A stretch of 64,000 nt of DNA from Ziziphus jujuba (taxonomy: Eukaryota; Streptophyta; Magnoliopsida; Rosales; Rhamnaceae), in contig NC_083386.1 of assembly GCF_031755915.1 (NCBI RefSeq), forward strand, positions 4,247,001-4,311,000. Direction: 5' to 3'. A model generated the notes under the pieces. The model saw only the letters and a program-made list of their open reading frames with translations. It was not told the origin of the DNA and did not search any database. A program made the position numbers and the translations under genes. This document shows, in pieces, positions 25,245-37,410 of this stretch (within the stretch, counting starts at the first letter, position 1; every line of letters starts with the position of its first letter).

Positions 25245-26210
25245 ATGGAGAGTTCTCAGAAAATTAAAGAGTCTGAAGAATTGCTTCTCAGCCTTCCTAA
25301 AGCAAAAGGGTGGTTAAGTCCTGGTCTTTCCCTATACCAAGGCTTTTATTGTCCATCAAAAATTGTCCCAAACATAATATCTTTTCAAAACCACTTCCAA
25401 GCTCATGACCAAGACATCGTTCTTGCTTCCAAACCAAAATCAGGAACCACCTGGCTTAAAGCACTTGCATTTTCAATCGTTAATCGAAAGCGTTGTGATC
25501 AGCTTTCAAACTGTGCCTTGCTCAAATCAAACCCACATGAACTTGTACCATTCATGGAGTTTTCTTTGTATGCAAATAACCAGCTTCCTGATTTTAGTAC
25601 CATGTCTTATCCAAGGCTGTTTTCCACCCACATTCCTTATGAATCATTGCCGGAATCCATCAAGCAAACCAATTGTCGAATCGTCTATATTTGTCGAAAC
25701 CCTCTTGACATCATTGTCTCACATTGGCATTTTGCAAACCAGGCTTGTTTGGAGCATAACACACATTGGACTGTGGAGGAGTTTGCGGAGGCATATTGTA
25801 AAGGAGAAGAGGCATTTGGGCCCTTTTGGGACCATATGCTTGGTTATCACAAAGTGAGTAAAGAGAATACAAACAAAGTGTTGTTTTTGAAGTATGAGGA
25901 GCTGAAAAAAGACACATTGAATCAAGTGAAAAAGCTGGCAGAGTTCATAGGGTTTCCATTTTCTAAGGAGGAAGAGAGCCAAGGGATTGTTGAAGAAATA
26001 TTAAAGCTTTGTAGTTTTGGAAATTTGAAGGAATTGGATGTTAACAAGCATGGGAAATTTATGCCATATTTTGAAAATAAAAGCTATTTTAGAAAAGGTG
26101 AAATTGGTGATTGGGTAAACCATCTTAGCGATTCCATGGTAGAGAAATTGAATAAGGTGATCCATGAGAAATTAAATGGATCTGGTTTGACATTCAAGGA
26201 AAATTGCTAG
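25245..26210 (+). CDS. Cytosolic sulfotransferase (SOT1), intact, intronless
   Basis: The 321-residue protein transfers a sulfonyl group from PAPS to a hydroxyl group of a small acceptor in the cytosol. Length and the lack of introns are typical of plant cytosolic sulfotransferases. Visible motifs in order: the 5'-phosphosulfate loop PKSGTTWLKAL (64-74); THIPYESLP with the expected catalytic His at 129; the 3'-phosphate segment RNPLDIIVSHWHF (151-163) with Arg151 and Ser159; KYEEL (216-220); and the C-terminal FRKGEIGDWVNHL (282-294). No signal peptide or membrane segment is seen. The start is the first ATG after the TATA box at 25191. Two broken relatives lie downstream in the same orientation (27020-28025; 44748-57639), but they are closer to each other than to this gene, so SOT1 is not simply their parent. 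The substrate (flavonol, brassinosteroid, jasmonate derivative or other) cannot be read from sequence. Confidence 0.95.
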   Translation: MESSQKIKESEELLLSLPKAKGWLSPGLSLYQGFYCPSKIVPNIISFQNHFQAHDQDIVLASKPKSGTTWLKALAFSIVNRKRCDQLSNCALLKSNPHELVPFMEFSLYANNQLPDFSTMSYPRLFSTHIPYESLPESIKQTNCRIVYICRNPLDIIVSHWHFANQACLEHNTHWTVEEFAEAYCKGEEAFGPFWDHMLGYHKVSKENTNKVLFLKYEELKKDTLNQVKKLAEFIGFPFSKEEESQGIVEEILKLCSFGNLKELDVNKHGKFMPYFENKSYFRKGEIGDWVNHLSDSMVEKLNKVIHEKLNGSGLTFKENC

Positions 26211-26583
26211 GTTTTCTTTTATCCAAAGGAGTGCAAAAAACCATAAGTTAAGGTTTTTAATTATACATGATTTTTTTTGGGAGAAAAATTATTTATAAGA
26301 AATGAAAATTAGTAGTTTATGTGCTTAAATCAATTTCCTTCTATGGTTGAAAATTTGAACACGTTGACGGGGGAAGTATGATGGTTCTGCCTAGTTTTCA
26401 AATCAAAACTCATAGAAAAGTAAAACATTCCACTACTTGTCATGTATTTTGCGCAAGTTATGTATATGACATAGTTATATATGTGATCAGTGGATGACTC
26501 AATTATTGGCTGCCAAAATTCTTTTTTCTTTCATTTTTGGATCTTCCTAATTTATTCAAGTTATTGAATAGTAACGCTTCGTA

Positions 26584-26620
<37 letters not shown>

Positions 26621-26942
26621 CTATATATATATAGAGTAATGCTGGAGACACTATTTAATTATTAATAAATTTAACAAAAATTATGTCATTAGCTTTAAAA
26701 AGAATAAATATTGCTAAATATAAGCAAATTAATTAATAACATATATATACTTAGTAAATATATTTGTATATTAAATAGGCTTATAGTGTTAATCATATAT
26801 TGTGTGTGTGTATATATATATATTGAATCAAAAATAAAAGATCCTTCATTGAATTAATTTGACAAAGTACTCCATTTTTCTTTTTTCTTTTTTTTCCTAA
26901 AAATATTTATTCATAAGAAAACAAAACTTCCTTAATAAATAA
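26211..26942. other. SOT1-SOT2 spacer
   Basis: No gene is present. It holds (AT)n tracts at about 26590-26630 and a (GT)n/(TA)n stretch near 26801-26822. At 26943 the segment shared with the second sulfotransferase block (from 44671) begins. Confidence 0.6.
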
Positions 26943-27019
26943 AAGGAGGACTTGTTCATAAAGAAGGAACCATAGGTATCCCATATGTTCTATCTAGTTA
27001 GCTAACTTGTTACTTGTAC

Positions 27020-28025
27020 ATGGAGAAGAACAGAAACTCCCAAAGCTTCTCTTCTTCAACCAGTGAAGAGGATTACAAAAATGGTATTGAGAAGTTGCTT
27101 AATATACTTCCAAGAAAGAACTCAAGTGGCATTCCCCTTTGTCAATACAATGGCATTGGGTGTCCATCTTCTGCTATCCACGGCATGATCCCATTTCACC
27201 AATTCTTCCAAGCTAACCAAAATGATATCATCTTAGCCAGCCTTCCAAAATCCGGTATGACGTGGTTGAAGGCCTTGATCTTCTCTATCGTGAACCGAAA
27301 TCGCTACGCACTCAAAGATAGCCCTTTGCTTACCACTCATCCACATGATCTTGTGTTCAGCGTAAAGTATAAACTTTATAAACTTTACAGCCATGGGTTA
27401 CCTCGAAATCTTGACCAACTTTCTCAACCAAGAATTTTTGCCACTCAACACATTATGCATCACTGCCACATTCAATTATCGATTCGAATTGTCGAATTGT
27501 TTACATATGTAGAAACCCTTTGGATAATTTTGTGTCTTATTGGCATTTTTCTCGTGCAACTAAGAATGTAAATATAAAACCAGGTCCTATTGATGAATCA
27601 TTTGTGAACTACTGTGCAGGCTATCATGGTTTTGGACCCTTTTGGGACAATATCGTGGGGTATTGGAAAGAGAGTTTATAGAAGCCAGAAAAAGTACTAT
27701 TTATGAAGTACGAAGATTTGAAGGAGGATATACAGTTTGAGATAAAGAGATTGGCAATGTTTTTGGGGTTTCCATTTATCCTGAAGGAAGAAGAGAAGAA
27801 GGATTGGTAGAAGAAATTTCAAGGTTGTGTAGCTTCGAACATTTGAACAGTTTGGAGGCAAACAAAAATGATGTATTCAATCGTGGAATCCCTGTGACTG
27901 CCTATTTTAGGAAAAGTGAGGTTGGAGATTATGCCAATCATCCTACACCTTCTATGGTTGAACTTATTAGCAAGGTTATAGAAGAAAAGTTTGCCAACTC
28001 TGGCCTAGTATTCAAATCAAATTAA
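27020..28025 (+). pseudogene. Cytosolic sulfotransferase pseudogene (SOT2)
   Basis: The ATG at 27020 opens a sulfotransferase reading (MEKNRNSQSF...), which reaches PKSGMTWLKAL, where Met replaces a Thr of the phosphosulfate loop. The frame breaks near 27445 by one missing base relative to SOT3, ahead of the catalytic-His region. Farther on a TAG interrupts the frame near 27679, where SOT3 has GAG. One extra base near 27795 shifts the frame again before the C-terminal FRKSEVGDYANH segment, in which Ser replaces the Gly of the usual RKG. The stop is TAA at 28023-28025. No functional enzyme can be made. The gene and about 1.8 kb of 3' flank are duplicated at 44671-59449, so this copy serves as the uninterrupted reference for the split SOT3. 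Confidence 0.92.
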
Positions 28026-29753
28026 GCTCAAAAACAATTTGTACGGCGGTTTAATGAATTTCTTGATCTTATTTTTAAGTTGTTTAAATTTTTCAATGTT
28101 GCTTCATTTAAATTGAGCTTTTGTTGCGCTTTACCATGGTTATCTTGCTATAGATTAATGAATTGGCGTTGCCAAATAATGTTCTTGTAATAATTTCTGC
28201 ATTTATTTAGAATTACTCAGAAAATAATAATAGTATTAGAACATAATATTTGGTCAAATTGGGTATACCTTATTTATGAGATTTTAAAATAAACGTGCAT
28301 ATATATATATATATGTCCGTACTGTACATAACTGGGTAGTCTCACATTTCCAACTTCCTAGAGTACTGGAAAACTTTGTTTGGTACATGGCTGATTAAGT
28401 TGATTAACTATTAACTCATGCAATACACTTTACAATGTTTTTTTTTGGTCAACAATAGAACGGGTCCATCTGAAGGTGTATTTTCAGTATTTTTTTGTTT
28501 TTTAACTGAGCCAATCATTTGAATGCCAATACTATTTAAATTGACAATTCCAATGAATGGTAAATGTTATAAAGTCAAAAAAAAATAAAAAATAAAAAAA
28601 ATTAACATTAATTTCTTGGAAGACATCATCTCTGTGTCCTACATGTATAATCGGACACGCACAATTATTTTTACTTTTATTAATTAACATCTATATGCAT
28701 GGATGGTTTAATAGTAAAAAATACTAGTTTTAAGATAATAATTCTAAATTTTAAATCTCAATAATAATAATAATAATGTACAATCAGCACGGCCATTAAT
28801 AATAGGGAACCTAGGTGAGGTGCCCATCTCTTTTTTTTTTTTTCCTTTTTTTTGGGTTTTTTAATTAATTTTCATATATATATAATATCCTGTATATTGC
28901 CTTTTCAATTTCATCGGTTAAAATAAAAATTTGCCTCTTCTCAAATTGTAAATTTCCTTTCCAATTTAACCAATTTTGACACTTCCTTTTTTCCTAAAAG
29001 TTTTAGTGATACTTATCAAATCTAATGGCACACATTATCTCTATTAAAGTGGTAAATATTTTTAGCATTAATATCGGTAAAAAATCCTACTTTACAGAAT
29101 TTTTATTTTATTAAAATTTTTATTGAAAAATGCTATTTGTCATTATTAAAAAACCACTACTAATGGGATCTACATGTTAGGTTGCAATTTAAATAGTTAT
29201 TTTAATGGATTTATTTTTAGAATTTTAGTATAAAAAATTAATAACAAAATTAAATATATGTTTCCAATTAAAATTTATAATATAAGGTGTTAACCATGAT
29301 TAAAGATGACAAATAACAAGGCTGTTCTTTATTTATATTAAAATTGTAGTTAATAAATTGCAATCAATTAATTAGAGTCTTAAATTAAAAATTAAAAGTT
29401 TAGTTGAATAAGAGAAAAATTATAAATTATCTTAACATATCATATAAAATATTTAGACTTATTTTTAAAAAAATTATAAATATTTAGATTTTGTGTTTAT
29501 CATTTGTATGTAATGGTGTTGTATTTCCTGGGTCCACCATAGTTAATAATTGAGTCTTTTTTTTTTTTTTTTTTTTTTGGGTACAAATCAAGAATTCATC
29601 TCATTATTCTGGATGTATTTCCTGTATCCACCACTGTTAATAATTCAGTCTTTGTTTATTGGTATAGATTAATAATTCATCTCTTTATTCAAAAGTTTTT
29701 AACACGGGATGTACCAAACTCCCACTGAGAGATATAAATTTGGATGAATTCCG
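28026..29753. other. Downstream flank shared with the second sulfotransferase block
   Basis: Non-coding and AT-rich. It matches 57640-59377 almost throughout, for example CAAAAACAATTTGTACGGCG, GGCACACATTATCTCTA and the (AAT)n tract near 28762-28777. This shows that the duplicated unit is a genomic block and not just the gene. No gene is seen inside it. Confidence 0.75.
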
Positions 29754-30377
29754 TCATGACAGACGACAGAACACGCGTTTAGCAGGCACGACGATGAGCT
29801 GACTCGCCCTGGGAGCGGTGAGTCCGAACGTGTCGGTCATGTCGAGCTCACTGGGCTTCATCCCTTCGGGCAACTCCCACCTAAAACAACGGAGGAGATG
29901 TCCAACAGCCATTTCCACTATGAAGAGCCCAATTTCCATTCCCGGGCTAGATCTCCAGCCGGAACCGAATGGTATGTACTCGAAGTTGCTTCCCTTGACG
30001 TCTGGCACACCATGTTTGAGAAACCTTGAGGGCTTGAAGCTCTCAGCCTCGTCCTAGAAGCTTTCGTCCCTACCAAGTGCCCATGTATTGATCATTACCT
30101 GAGATTTCTTGGGGATGAAATAACTGCCGACCTCGGAGTCGTTCGAGGTCTCGTGGAGGAGCAAAGGGATTGGCGGGTGGAGTCGGAGACTCTCTTTGAT
30201 AACACATCTCAGGTAAGTCAGTTTCTCAAAGTCAGTCTCTTGGATTCTCCGATCAAGACCCACTATATCGCTGAGCTCTTGTTGCACCTTCTTTAGGTCA
30301 CCTGGGTTTCTCATAAGCTCCGACATTGTCCACTCTATCATCAATGCTACTGTCTCTATCCCACCGAACATCAAGCC
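29754..30377 (-). pseudogene. CYP84A-like cytochrome P450 (ferulate 5-hydroxylase type), exon 2 only, defective
   Basis: Read leftward, exon 2 starts after an ATGCAG acceptor at 30378. It shows the I-helix region GLMFGGIETVAL, the K-helix ESLRLHPPIPLLLHET, FKPSRF, and the haem-loop region FGSGWRSSPGME, then GLTAPRASQLIVVP and TGA at 29754-29756. The order and wording fit CYP84A (coniferaldehyde / ferulate 5-hydroxylase of syringyl lignin and sinapate synthesis), whose intron lies at about this place. Two defects are visible. TAG at 30054-30056 interrupts the chain before FKPSRF. The axial haem-ligand Cys of the usual FGSGRRSCPG is Ser (codon at 29946-29948). Exon 1 is not seen upstream, where solo LTR E begins at 30606. 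The 3' end is duplicated at 59378-59449. Confidence 0.85.
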
Positions 30378-30605
30378 CTGCATTCAATTCCTTATTATAA
30401 CATACATATACATTTAAATATAAGAAAATTCTATACATAGATAAACGTAGGATGCCTTGTATTTTTGAGGGGGTTACATGTAATCATCACATATTATTAT
30501 ATATAACCCATGAAATTATGGAGATTTTCCTAATGATAGAAAAATTATTTAAATATATATAATCATTTTATATTGGGCGATGTTTGGTAGTTATGTTATC
30601 CGTAG
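30378..30605 (-). other. Presumed P450 intron remnant
   Basis: This stretch lies between the splice acceptor of the P450 exon and solo LTR E. It is AT-rich with no coding reading. I infer it is the 3' part of the intron, with the LTR inserted in or beyond it. Confidence 0.45.
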
Positions 30606-33600
30606 TGTAACATCCTGTCACAAAGTACAATGGAAATTTTCCAACTTTAACTGAGGTTGACCGTTGACCGTTGACTTTGACAGTTGATCGAAGAGGTCAA
30701 AAATTGACTTTGACTCGGATGGAATTCTAGGTTGACTGAGGTACCGTTACGAAGTACACATTGGCATGAGTTCGTAGACAAGTAGCACGTTGAAAACGGA
30801 GCTACGGTTTGAAAGATATGAGCAAAAAAAGATTGGGATCCAAACTGTCCAAGGGTGCTGGAGTTGACTTTCTATTTATGGGGAAATGAGCTTTGACTCA
30901 TACATGGTTGTGAAGTACTCATGATATGAGTCCACAAACTAGCGGCACGCCTAATTTGGACATCCCGTTAAAAGGTTATGGACCTGCAAAGTTTTAAAAT
31001 ACTATATTATTTTAATATTATTTTTAAACATGTAACAGTGTGACACGTGTGACTTAATAAATGTGACCATGTGTCACCATGATGAGATGCCACATGTCAA
31101 CCATGCTTAATACCATATTATTTTATACAATAATGTTATTATATTATTATTTAATTATTTCTTTTATTTTCTTTTTATTTTCTTTTTCTTTCTTTTTCTT
31201 TTCTTTTTTCTTTTTTTTATTTTCCCCCACGCCGCCCCCCCCCTCCCCCGCGCGAGCGTTCCTTCTTCTTCTTCTTCTTCCTACTTCTTCTTCCTTTCCT
31301 TTTCTTGCTCTTGGGTTCTTGCCATTTTTTTTTAATTCCAGCCACTGGACAATCACATGCGCTGGCCAGGGAAGAAGTCCATTCGCCGGTGATGCCGACC
31401 TCCAAATTTCCTGGCCAGACACCGCCGGATGCGCCCACATCGGGCCGGTGAAGTCGGCGGCGGTGGGTTGAGTTTTTCTAACAATTCTCGCCGTTTCCGG
31501 CCAGCTCAATCCGAATTACCACCCCTTTCCCCCTATTTTGGGTCCTCTGAGTTCAAATATGGTCTCCAATTATTTGAATTCGAAGTGGTTCGAGAGTTAT
31601 GAGGAGATGAAATTCGGTCGGTACTTCTCGGGCAAATTCTGGCCACCACCGGCGAAATTGGGGTCAATGGAGGCCAGTAATGCGATCCTCGTTCCACAAG
31701 CTTTGATTCGGTATATTACTCGCCAATTTTGGTTAACGTTTGTGTTTAACCCCCCGGATACCGGATATTATCTACCCGAATAAAATATTAATTTATTTGA
31801 GATGTGTAATATTGTTATTCTAGGAGCATGTGTACATCGTGAAATTGATCCCATGGAGAATCTTGGATTAATTGAGTGCTCCAGGTGAGTGACCTACCTT
31901 CAAAATTATTTTGGGATGTTAAGGTATATATATATATTTTGTGTAAATTGGTTGTTTGAAAAATATGTTTGATGTGTTGAATATTTAGTAAATTTATATT
32001 TGGAATTTTGGTGCCAAAATTGAATGGAATTAAATATTTGTGCATTATAAATATTTTGGTTTTAAGGAATTTGAGATTTTGGTAATTATTATCAAATTTC
32101 ATTGTTGCAATATTTCATAATTAAATATTTGATAAATATATTTTATGTATTTGATATTAAGAGAATTTTTATCTAAATTATATTGTCAATGTATGTTGTT
32201 TTAATATATGTTTGAGTGTCAAAAATATATTTGGGAATTAAAAGAAATTGTGATTTAATTGTATTTATTACTTATGAGCAAGTTGTTTTCATTTAATTAA
32301 TTGTATTTGGATTTTAATATTATTTTTGGGCATGATTTGATTTTAAATATTTCAAGGAAATATTGGTTTAAGTTTGATGGTTTCAAATTGTATAATTATG
32401 CCCTTGAAATATTATTTGTTTGATTTTATGATTTGGAAAAAACAATTTATTGTATATTATTATCGGTGGATTTATGCTGGAAATGTTAAAGAAAAATGTG
32501 GGAGGTTGAATTTGAAAATAGTATAATTCCCACAGTGAATTTTGGAAAAATTACGTATTTTTTTTATAATAAAATTTGGTTATTTATTTTAGACGACTCA
32601 TACAGTACTGGTGTTCTGTACTGCATATGTGGATGAGCGTGCAAGTTATAATGTCTCCCGTGAGTTGCTATTGGACCGAGGATAGGCAAGTTTGATATTG
32701 GCCATAAGCCGCCGCCCTCCGTGGCCGGGATGACAGTTTAAGCAGCGGTGCTGTCGGGACGCCGAAGCGACCGTATGCAAGTTTCTCTCTTTAACCTCCC
32801 GTTACACGATGCTAAGGATGCTGGATATCGTGGGACATTACTGGTATATAGTGTGGTGCATCAAGTGATTATTTTTCTGATATAAATTTCAAATCCTAAA
32901 GTTTTAAAGTCGTAATTGAATTAAATGTATTTAATGTTGTTTCTATTATTTATTTCAATTGGAGATTTTAATACAAATTTCATGGAATTTTATTATGTTT
33001 TTTTTTATTACCCATTTATATTAGTGTTTTATCAATGCATTTCATCTTGATTTTACAGACATCTTACTATGTTTTTACCATTTATTTTAAATTGAGGTTT
33101 TAATTTGGTTTAATTATTCATTTATTTAATTGTTCAATTAATTAATTCATTCTAATTATTTTAATATTTTCTGAATTGTTTTAATGTAAGTTTCATTAAT
33201 ATTTTTATATTATTTGTTTATGACATTATCGATCGTTTAGTAATTGTTACAAAATTATTTTTATTCTATTCTTATATTATTTTCATTATAAATTTTGGAT
33301 CCTTGATCTATTATGCTTTAATTGATATTTAGTTGATTAATTGTTTTCCTTGGTTTTCGGGGCATAAAAGATTGAGTTTTGCAAAAATATTTTAAAAAGG
33401 AGAACTTTTCCAACCGAGTGAACCGTGAGGATTTTGAGAGAAAATATTATTTATTATTAATTATTTGCTTACTTATTTATTCTCAATTAAACAACTGTAC
33501 TATAATTATCGTTGCTTTATAATTGTATAGTAGATAGGGTCACTCACTGAGATGATTAGTATCTCATATTTTTAAATTCCGTTCCCCTAGGTCTAGGTTG

Positions 33601-34013
33601 GAAAAAGTTGATCGTCCGGGCCGAACTCGACGTCTCAGTTCTTTGCCGAAAGTCCAAGAAGCATTTTTTCCCTTTTTCCTCTTCATCTTGTATTGCTTCT
33701 TTATCTGACATATTATTAATTACACATTTATTTGTATAATGTTCTGTATACTGTATTGGACATTTAGTTATTAATTATGCACTGATTTACTTTTATTCAT
33801 TTGGAGTGCTGCAAATTTGTGGAATTATATTGTAGTAAGATGGGAAGAATAAGGTGGTGTTTATAGAAGTGTGTTTTCAGTATAGGAAATTTGTGGTAAG
33901 TCCAATCCTTAGGGGAGGTTCTGTCGGATTTTCCATTGGAAGGTCTGGTAGGGTTTCCCTGGGATCAGAGCTTATTTAAGGTTCCTGTGAGAAATTTTGG
34001 ATGGATCCTGACA
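30606..34013 (+). mobile_element. Solo LTR E, complete
   Basis: Starts TGTAACATCCTGTCACAAAG and ends ATGGATCCTGACA. Flanks are CGTAG (30601-30605) and TGTAG (34014-34018), a target duplication with one transition. Landmarks include the pyrimidine-rich tract at 31155-31310, a GC-rich block at 31330-31510, the hairpin near 31824-31884, the CAGGTGAGTGACC donor-like site and the CACTCACTGAGATGATTAGT segment near 33540. It is the uninterrupted relative of LTR D. No internal genes adjoin it, consistent with recombination between two LTRs of one element. Confidence 0.88.
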
Positions 34014-34830
34014 TGTAGTCTATTGAGTTATATGCACTCCTATAGTATAATACTGGACTATACATAACCAATGGGCTATTTAGCACCATAACATGCCCAA
34101 CTTCATCCAATATAACATACATATATATATATATATATATATTATACACAGAAATAGTGTTCTATATACAAAGAGATTTGACAAACATTTTTAATAAATT
34201 ATTAGGACCTTTGATTTTTCTTATTAAGTGGTGAATCAGTTATTAAAAGTAATTAGTTTTTAAAAGTTAATTATAATCCATTCAAAATAAAGCAGTTTTC
34301 AATTATTAAATAACTCTCATCCAATGATTAGGGTGATTTGTCAAAATTTATACAGGAAATGGATACCTCTATATTAATATTTACTCACTGTCCACTCCAA
34401 CACCCAATTATTTCCATTTACCAAAAAAATCCAATTATTTCCAATTTAAACGCTATATCTCTTTTAATAGAAGTTAATGCAGTTAATGCAGGACATTTTA
34501 TTTTGTTGCTAGATTTTAATATATAGATTAAAAGGGGGAAAAAAAAAAGACTTATTAACTTTCGTTGATTTAGAGTTGGACATATAATACTAGTCTGTTA
34601 TATGTGACGTGGTAGTAAGGTTATATATACACAATTTTACATATATTATTTTTATATACAAATGGCGAAAGTTTTATCATTTAAAAAGAATGAAATAATT
34701 CGGTTAGAAACATTCACAAAGAAAAAATGGATGGAGTACATGTGGAGCCCGAATTTTCCGTATTCAACAATATCATCAATGTGGTGAATTAAAGTATATA
34801 AAGTCGAGGAACATGCTGGAGTAGTCTATT
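34014..34830. other. Intergenic, no gene seen
   Basis: AT-rich sequence with an (AT)n tract near 34117-34143. The missing P450 exon 1 was looked for here on the minus strand and not found. Confidence 0.5.
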
Positions 34831-35427
34831 TATACTTTTGTAGGTATTAGAACCCATACAAAAGTAAACACAAAGAAATGAAACATGATACAGCAGCAAA
34901 ATAAAAACAAACGAGAAACCCAAAATAAATAAATAAATAAATAGGTTAAGTAACCCACATCACTAATCACCAGTAATTATAAGCAGGGATGAATACTAAT
35001 TTTGTTTAAAAATTCTAAATGATTGTTGTCACTGCTTAAGAAAATTGAATTTTATTTTCCTATGCTACCACGTGCGTCGTGAATGTTCACAATTTGTGAT
35101 AGGTATTGGTGTTCTCAACGATAAGAATCCCCATGAAGAGCAAAATAACTTTAGGACCCCTGGCAGACACATCATTTTTGTTTGTATTTTGATTTTTAGG
35201 ATTGGAATGGGCCTATCAACTCAAAACCAACGAGAGTGTGGGTCCAAATGTGCCCCCACTATCTATTTTGCCATCAGTAGAAGACTTGGAATTGGAAGTC
35301 ATTGATAATGCAAAGGTCTTATAAGCTTTTTTATATTGTCTGCATTGGTTTTGTGGAAATTCCCGCTTCTCTGTTCCTCTGTTGTTGTTGTTGTTGTTCT
35401 TCTTCTTCTTCTTCTTCTTCCTTTTCC

Positions 35428-35458
<31 letters not shown>

Positions 35459-35550
35459 GGCATTTCTCGTTTGGTTTTATTTTGCTGCTGTATCATGTTT
35501 CATTTCTTTGTGTTTACTTTTGTATGGGTTCTAACACCTACAAAAGTATA
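34831..35550. mobile_element. Foldback / MITE-like element with 88-bp inverted arms
   Basis: The left arm (34831-34918, TATACTTTTGTAGGTATTAG... to ACGAGAAA) is the reverse complement of the right arm (35463-35550), with about two mismatches. The interior includes a segment (about 34938-35140) resembling 44190-44440. Next to the right arm are a (TTC)n tract and a poly(T) run of about 28. No transposase is encoded. No clear target duplication is seen, so the class (MITE or foldback) is left open. Confidence 0.75.
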
Positions 35551-36261
35551 TAGGACTTTATTAACAATAAAATTCAACTTAGCAATATGACTTGTAAAAA
35601 ATAAAATTAGAACAGATTGAAATATAAATAACAATTAAAATGAAAGCTAGAAGCGAATTAATAGAAGACTAGGAAGATAGGATGTATGAATTAAGAAGAA
35701 TTAATGACTAAATGAACTAGAACATGTTGAAAAGAAGAAGTTGATTGGAATGTTGATGTTTCAAATGGTGGACGTGGCACAATTAAGGATGAAAAAAAAC
35801 AAGCGGATCCTAATTCTCAAAGGGTGACCTCCACCTAAAGCTTGTTAATGATGATGAAAGCCATGATATATAAGTCCTATCTTGATCAAGTTTTATCTTC
35901 ATCCCATCAAATATCTATCAAAGATAAAGTTTTTCTCCATCACATAATTAAATTATAAGTCAATTCAATCTTGATAATATTTATCTCTACCACCTAAACC
36001 TTTTTATTTTCTAGTTTGGATAATTCACAAACTTCATCTTTGTCTTCTAAGTTTGTTAATTTCTGGTACAAATAACTTCACAACAATTAAAAATTAAAAA
36101 AAAAATAGAGAGAAGGATTTTGCATACTCTGCTCTTGAAGCTGCTTAGCTACATGTTCCACTCCACTCAATTTATTACATTGCAAAAGATTTTTCCACTA
36201 GGCACTTGGTTAAAGCTTTGTGGTTGTCTGTTCCATTATGTGATCCAGTTAAGTTCTATCA

Positions 36262-36311
<50 letters not shown>

Positions 36312-36493
36312 TTGTTCAGGTAGGCGAGGACGCTCATTGAGTTGTGGGTGATATTAGCAGATATGCAACAACAATTTTTTTTACTGTTGCACATCCTACA
36401 ACATTTTATGAGAGGTGTGTCATCCTCCACTCAGTGGCCTACCTCACCTTTAGTGGGCTACCTTGCCCACCGCAACATTTTGGTGGATATATA
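35551..36493. other. Intergenic with an (AT)n tract
   Basis: No gene is supported. An (AT)n tract of about 40 bp lies at 36264-36305. LTR F begins at 36494 in a short ATATATA context. Confidence 0.5.
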
Positions 36494-37410
36494 TGTAACA
36501 CCCCGTCTCAAACTACATCGGAACTCTTGTACGTTGATCGAGGTTGACCGTTGACCGAGTGGGTGAAAAATTGATTTTTTGATCCAGTTGAAATTTCTAG
36601 TTGACCGTGGTACCGTAGCGAAGTACATGATGCCCCGAGTTCGTAGACTAGTAGCACGTCGAAAACGGAGCTACGATTTGAAAGTTATGGGCAAAACAAG
36701 TCGAGGTTCAAACTGTCCAAAAGGTGCCTGGAGTTGACTCTTTATGGTTGTAGAATTTTGTTTTGACTTTTGTATGGTTGTAAAATACTCGTTGATACGA
36801 GTTCATAGACTAGCGGCACGCTTAAATTGGACATCTGGTTAAAAAGTTATGGACATGTGAAGTTTTTCGACTACCGTAATATTTTAATATATCTGGCTTA
36901 AGTGAACAGTGATGCCATGTGTCGACATCTGATAGGTCCATGTGGGTGAACAGTGTCACCCATGGTGGCTTTTATTTTGGCAAAACGAGGGGAGGAGAGA
37001 GAAAGAAAGAGAGGAGAGAGAGAGAGAGAGAGAGAAAGAAAACCACCAGCCGTCGGAGTTGCAAACTTTTCCGGCCGAATCTTGCCACACGCGCCAGCCA
37101 AGCAGGAGCGCCTCTCCATTCCCAGCCAACCCCCAAAATTTCACGGCCAACCAACTGGCGACGCGCCCGGATTGAGACTTTTTTTGGCGGCGGCGTCGAT
37201 TTCTTCAACCGCCGAGATCTCCTCATTCCGGCCTCCATTCTTGTCATCGCCGGTCCCGTTGAGACCCTCTCCCTTCAACTTACAAAACCCCCAAAAATCT
37301 TGGCCACCATCCACCGCATGTGTCGCCGGCGGTGATGGTTGCCGGTGATGGTGACGGCTCACCAAAGAAATCACTATTCCGGTAAGTACCCAGTTGCACC
37401 GTCGGTCCCT
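36494..37410 (+). mobile_element. Solo LTR F, 5' segment
   Basis: Starts TGTAACACCCCGTCTCAAAC and runs through AGTAGCACGTCGAAAACGG, the GTGAACAGTGTCACCCATGG stretch, a (GA)n tract at 36990-37036 and the GC-rich block. At 37411 it is interrupted by LTR G in the opposite orientation and resumes at 40540. Several overlapping open frames in the GC-rich block are compositional. Confidence 0.82.

Noticed and set aside
25405..25982. Alternative frames inside SOT1 on both strands
   Set aside because: They are shadows of the intact sulfotransferase frame and lack any domain.
35299..35590. Lys/Arg- or Cys/Leu/Phe-rich open frames
   Set aside because: They are produced by the (TTC)n tract and the poly(T) run next to the foldback arm.
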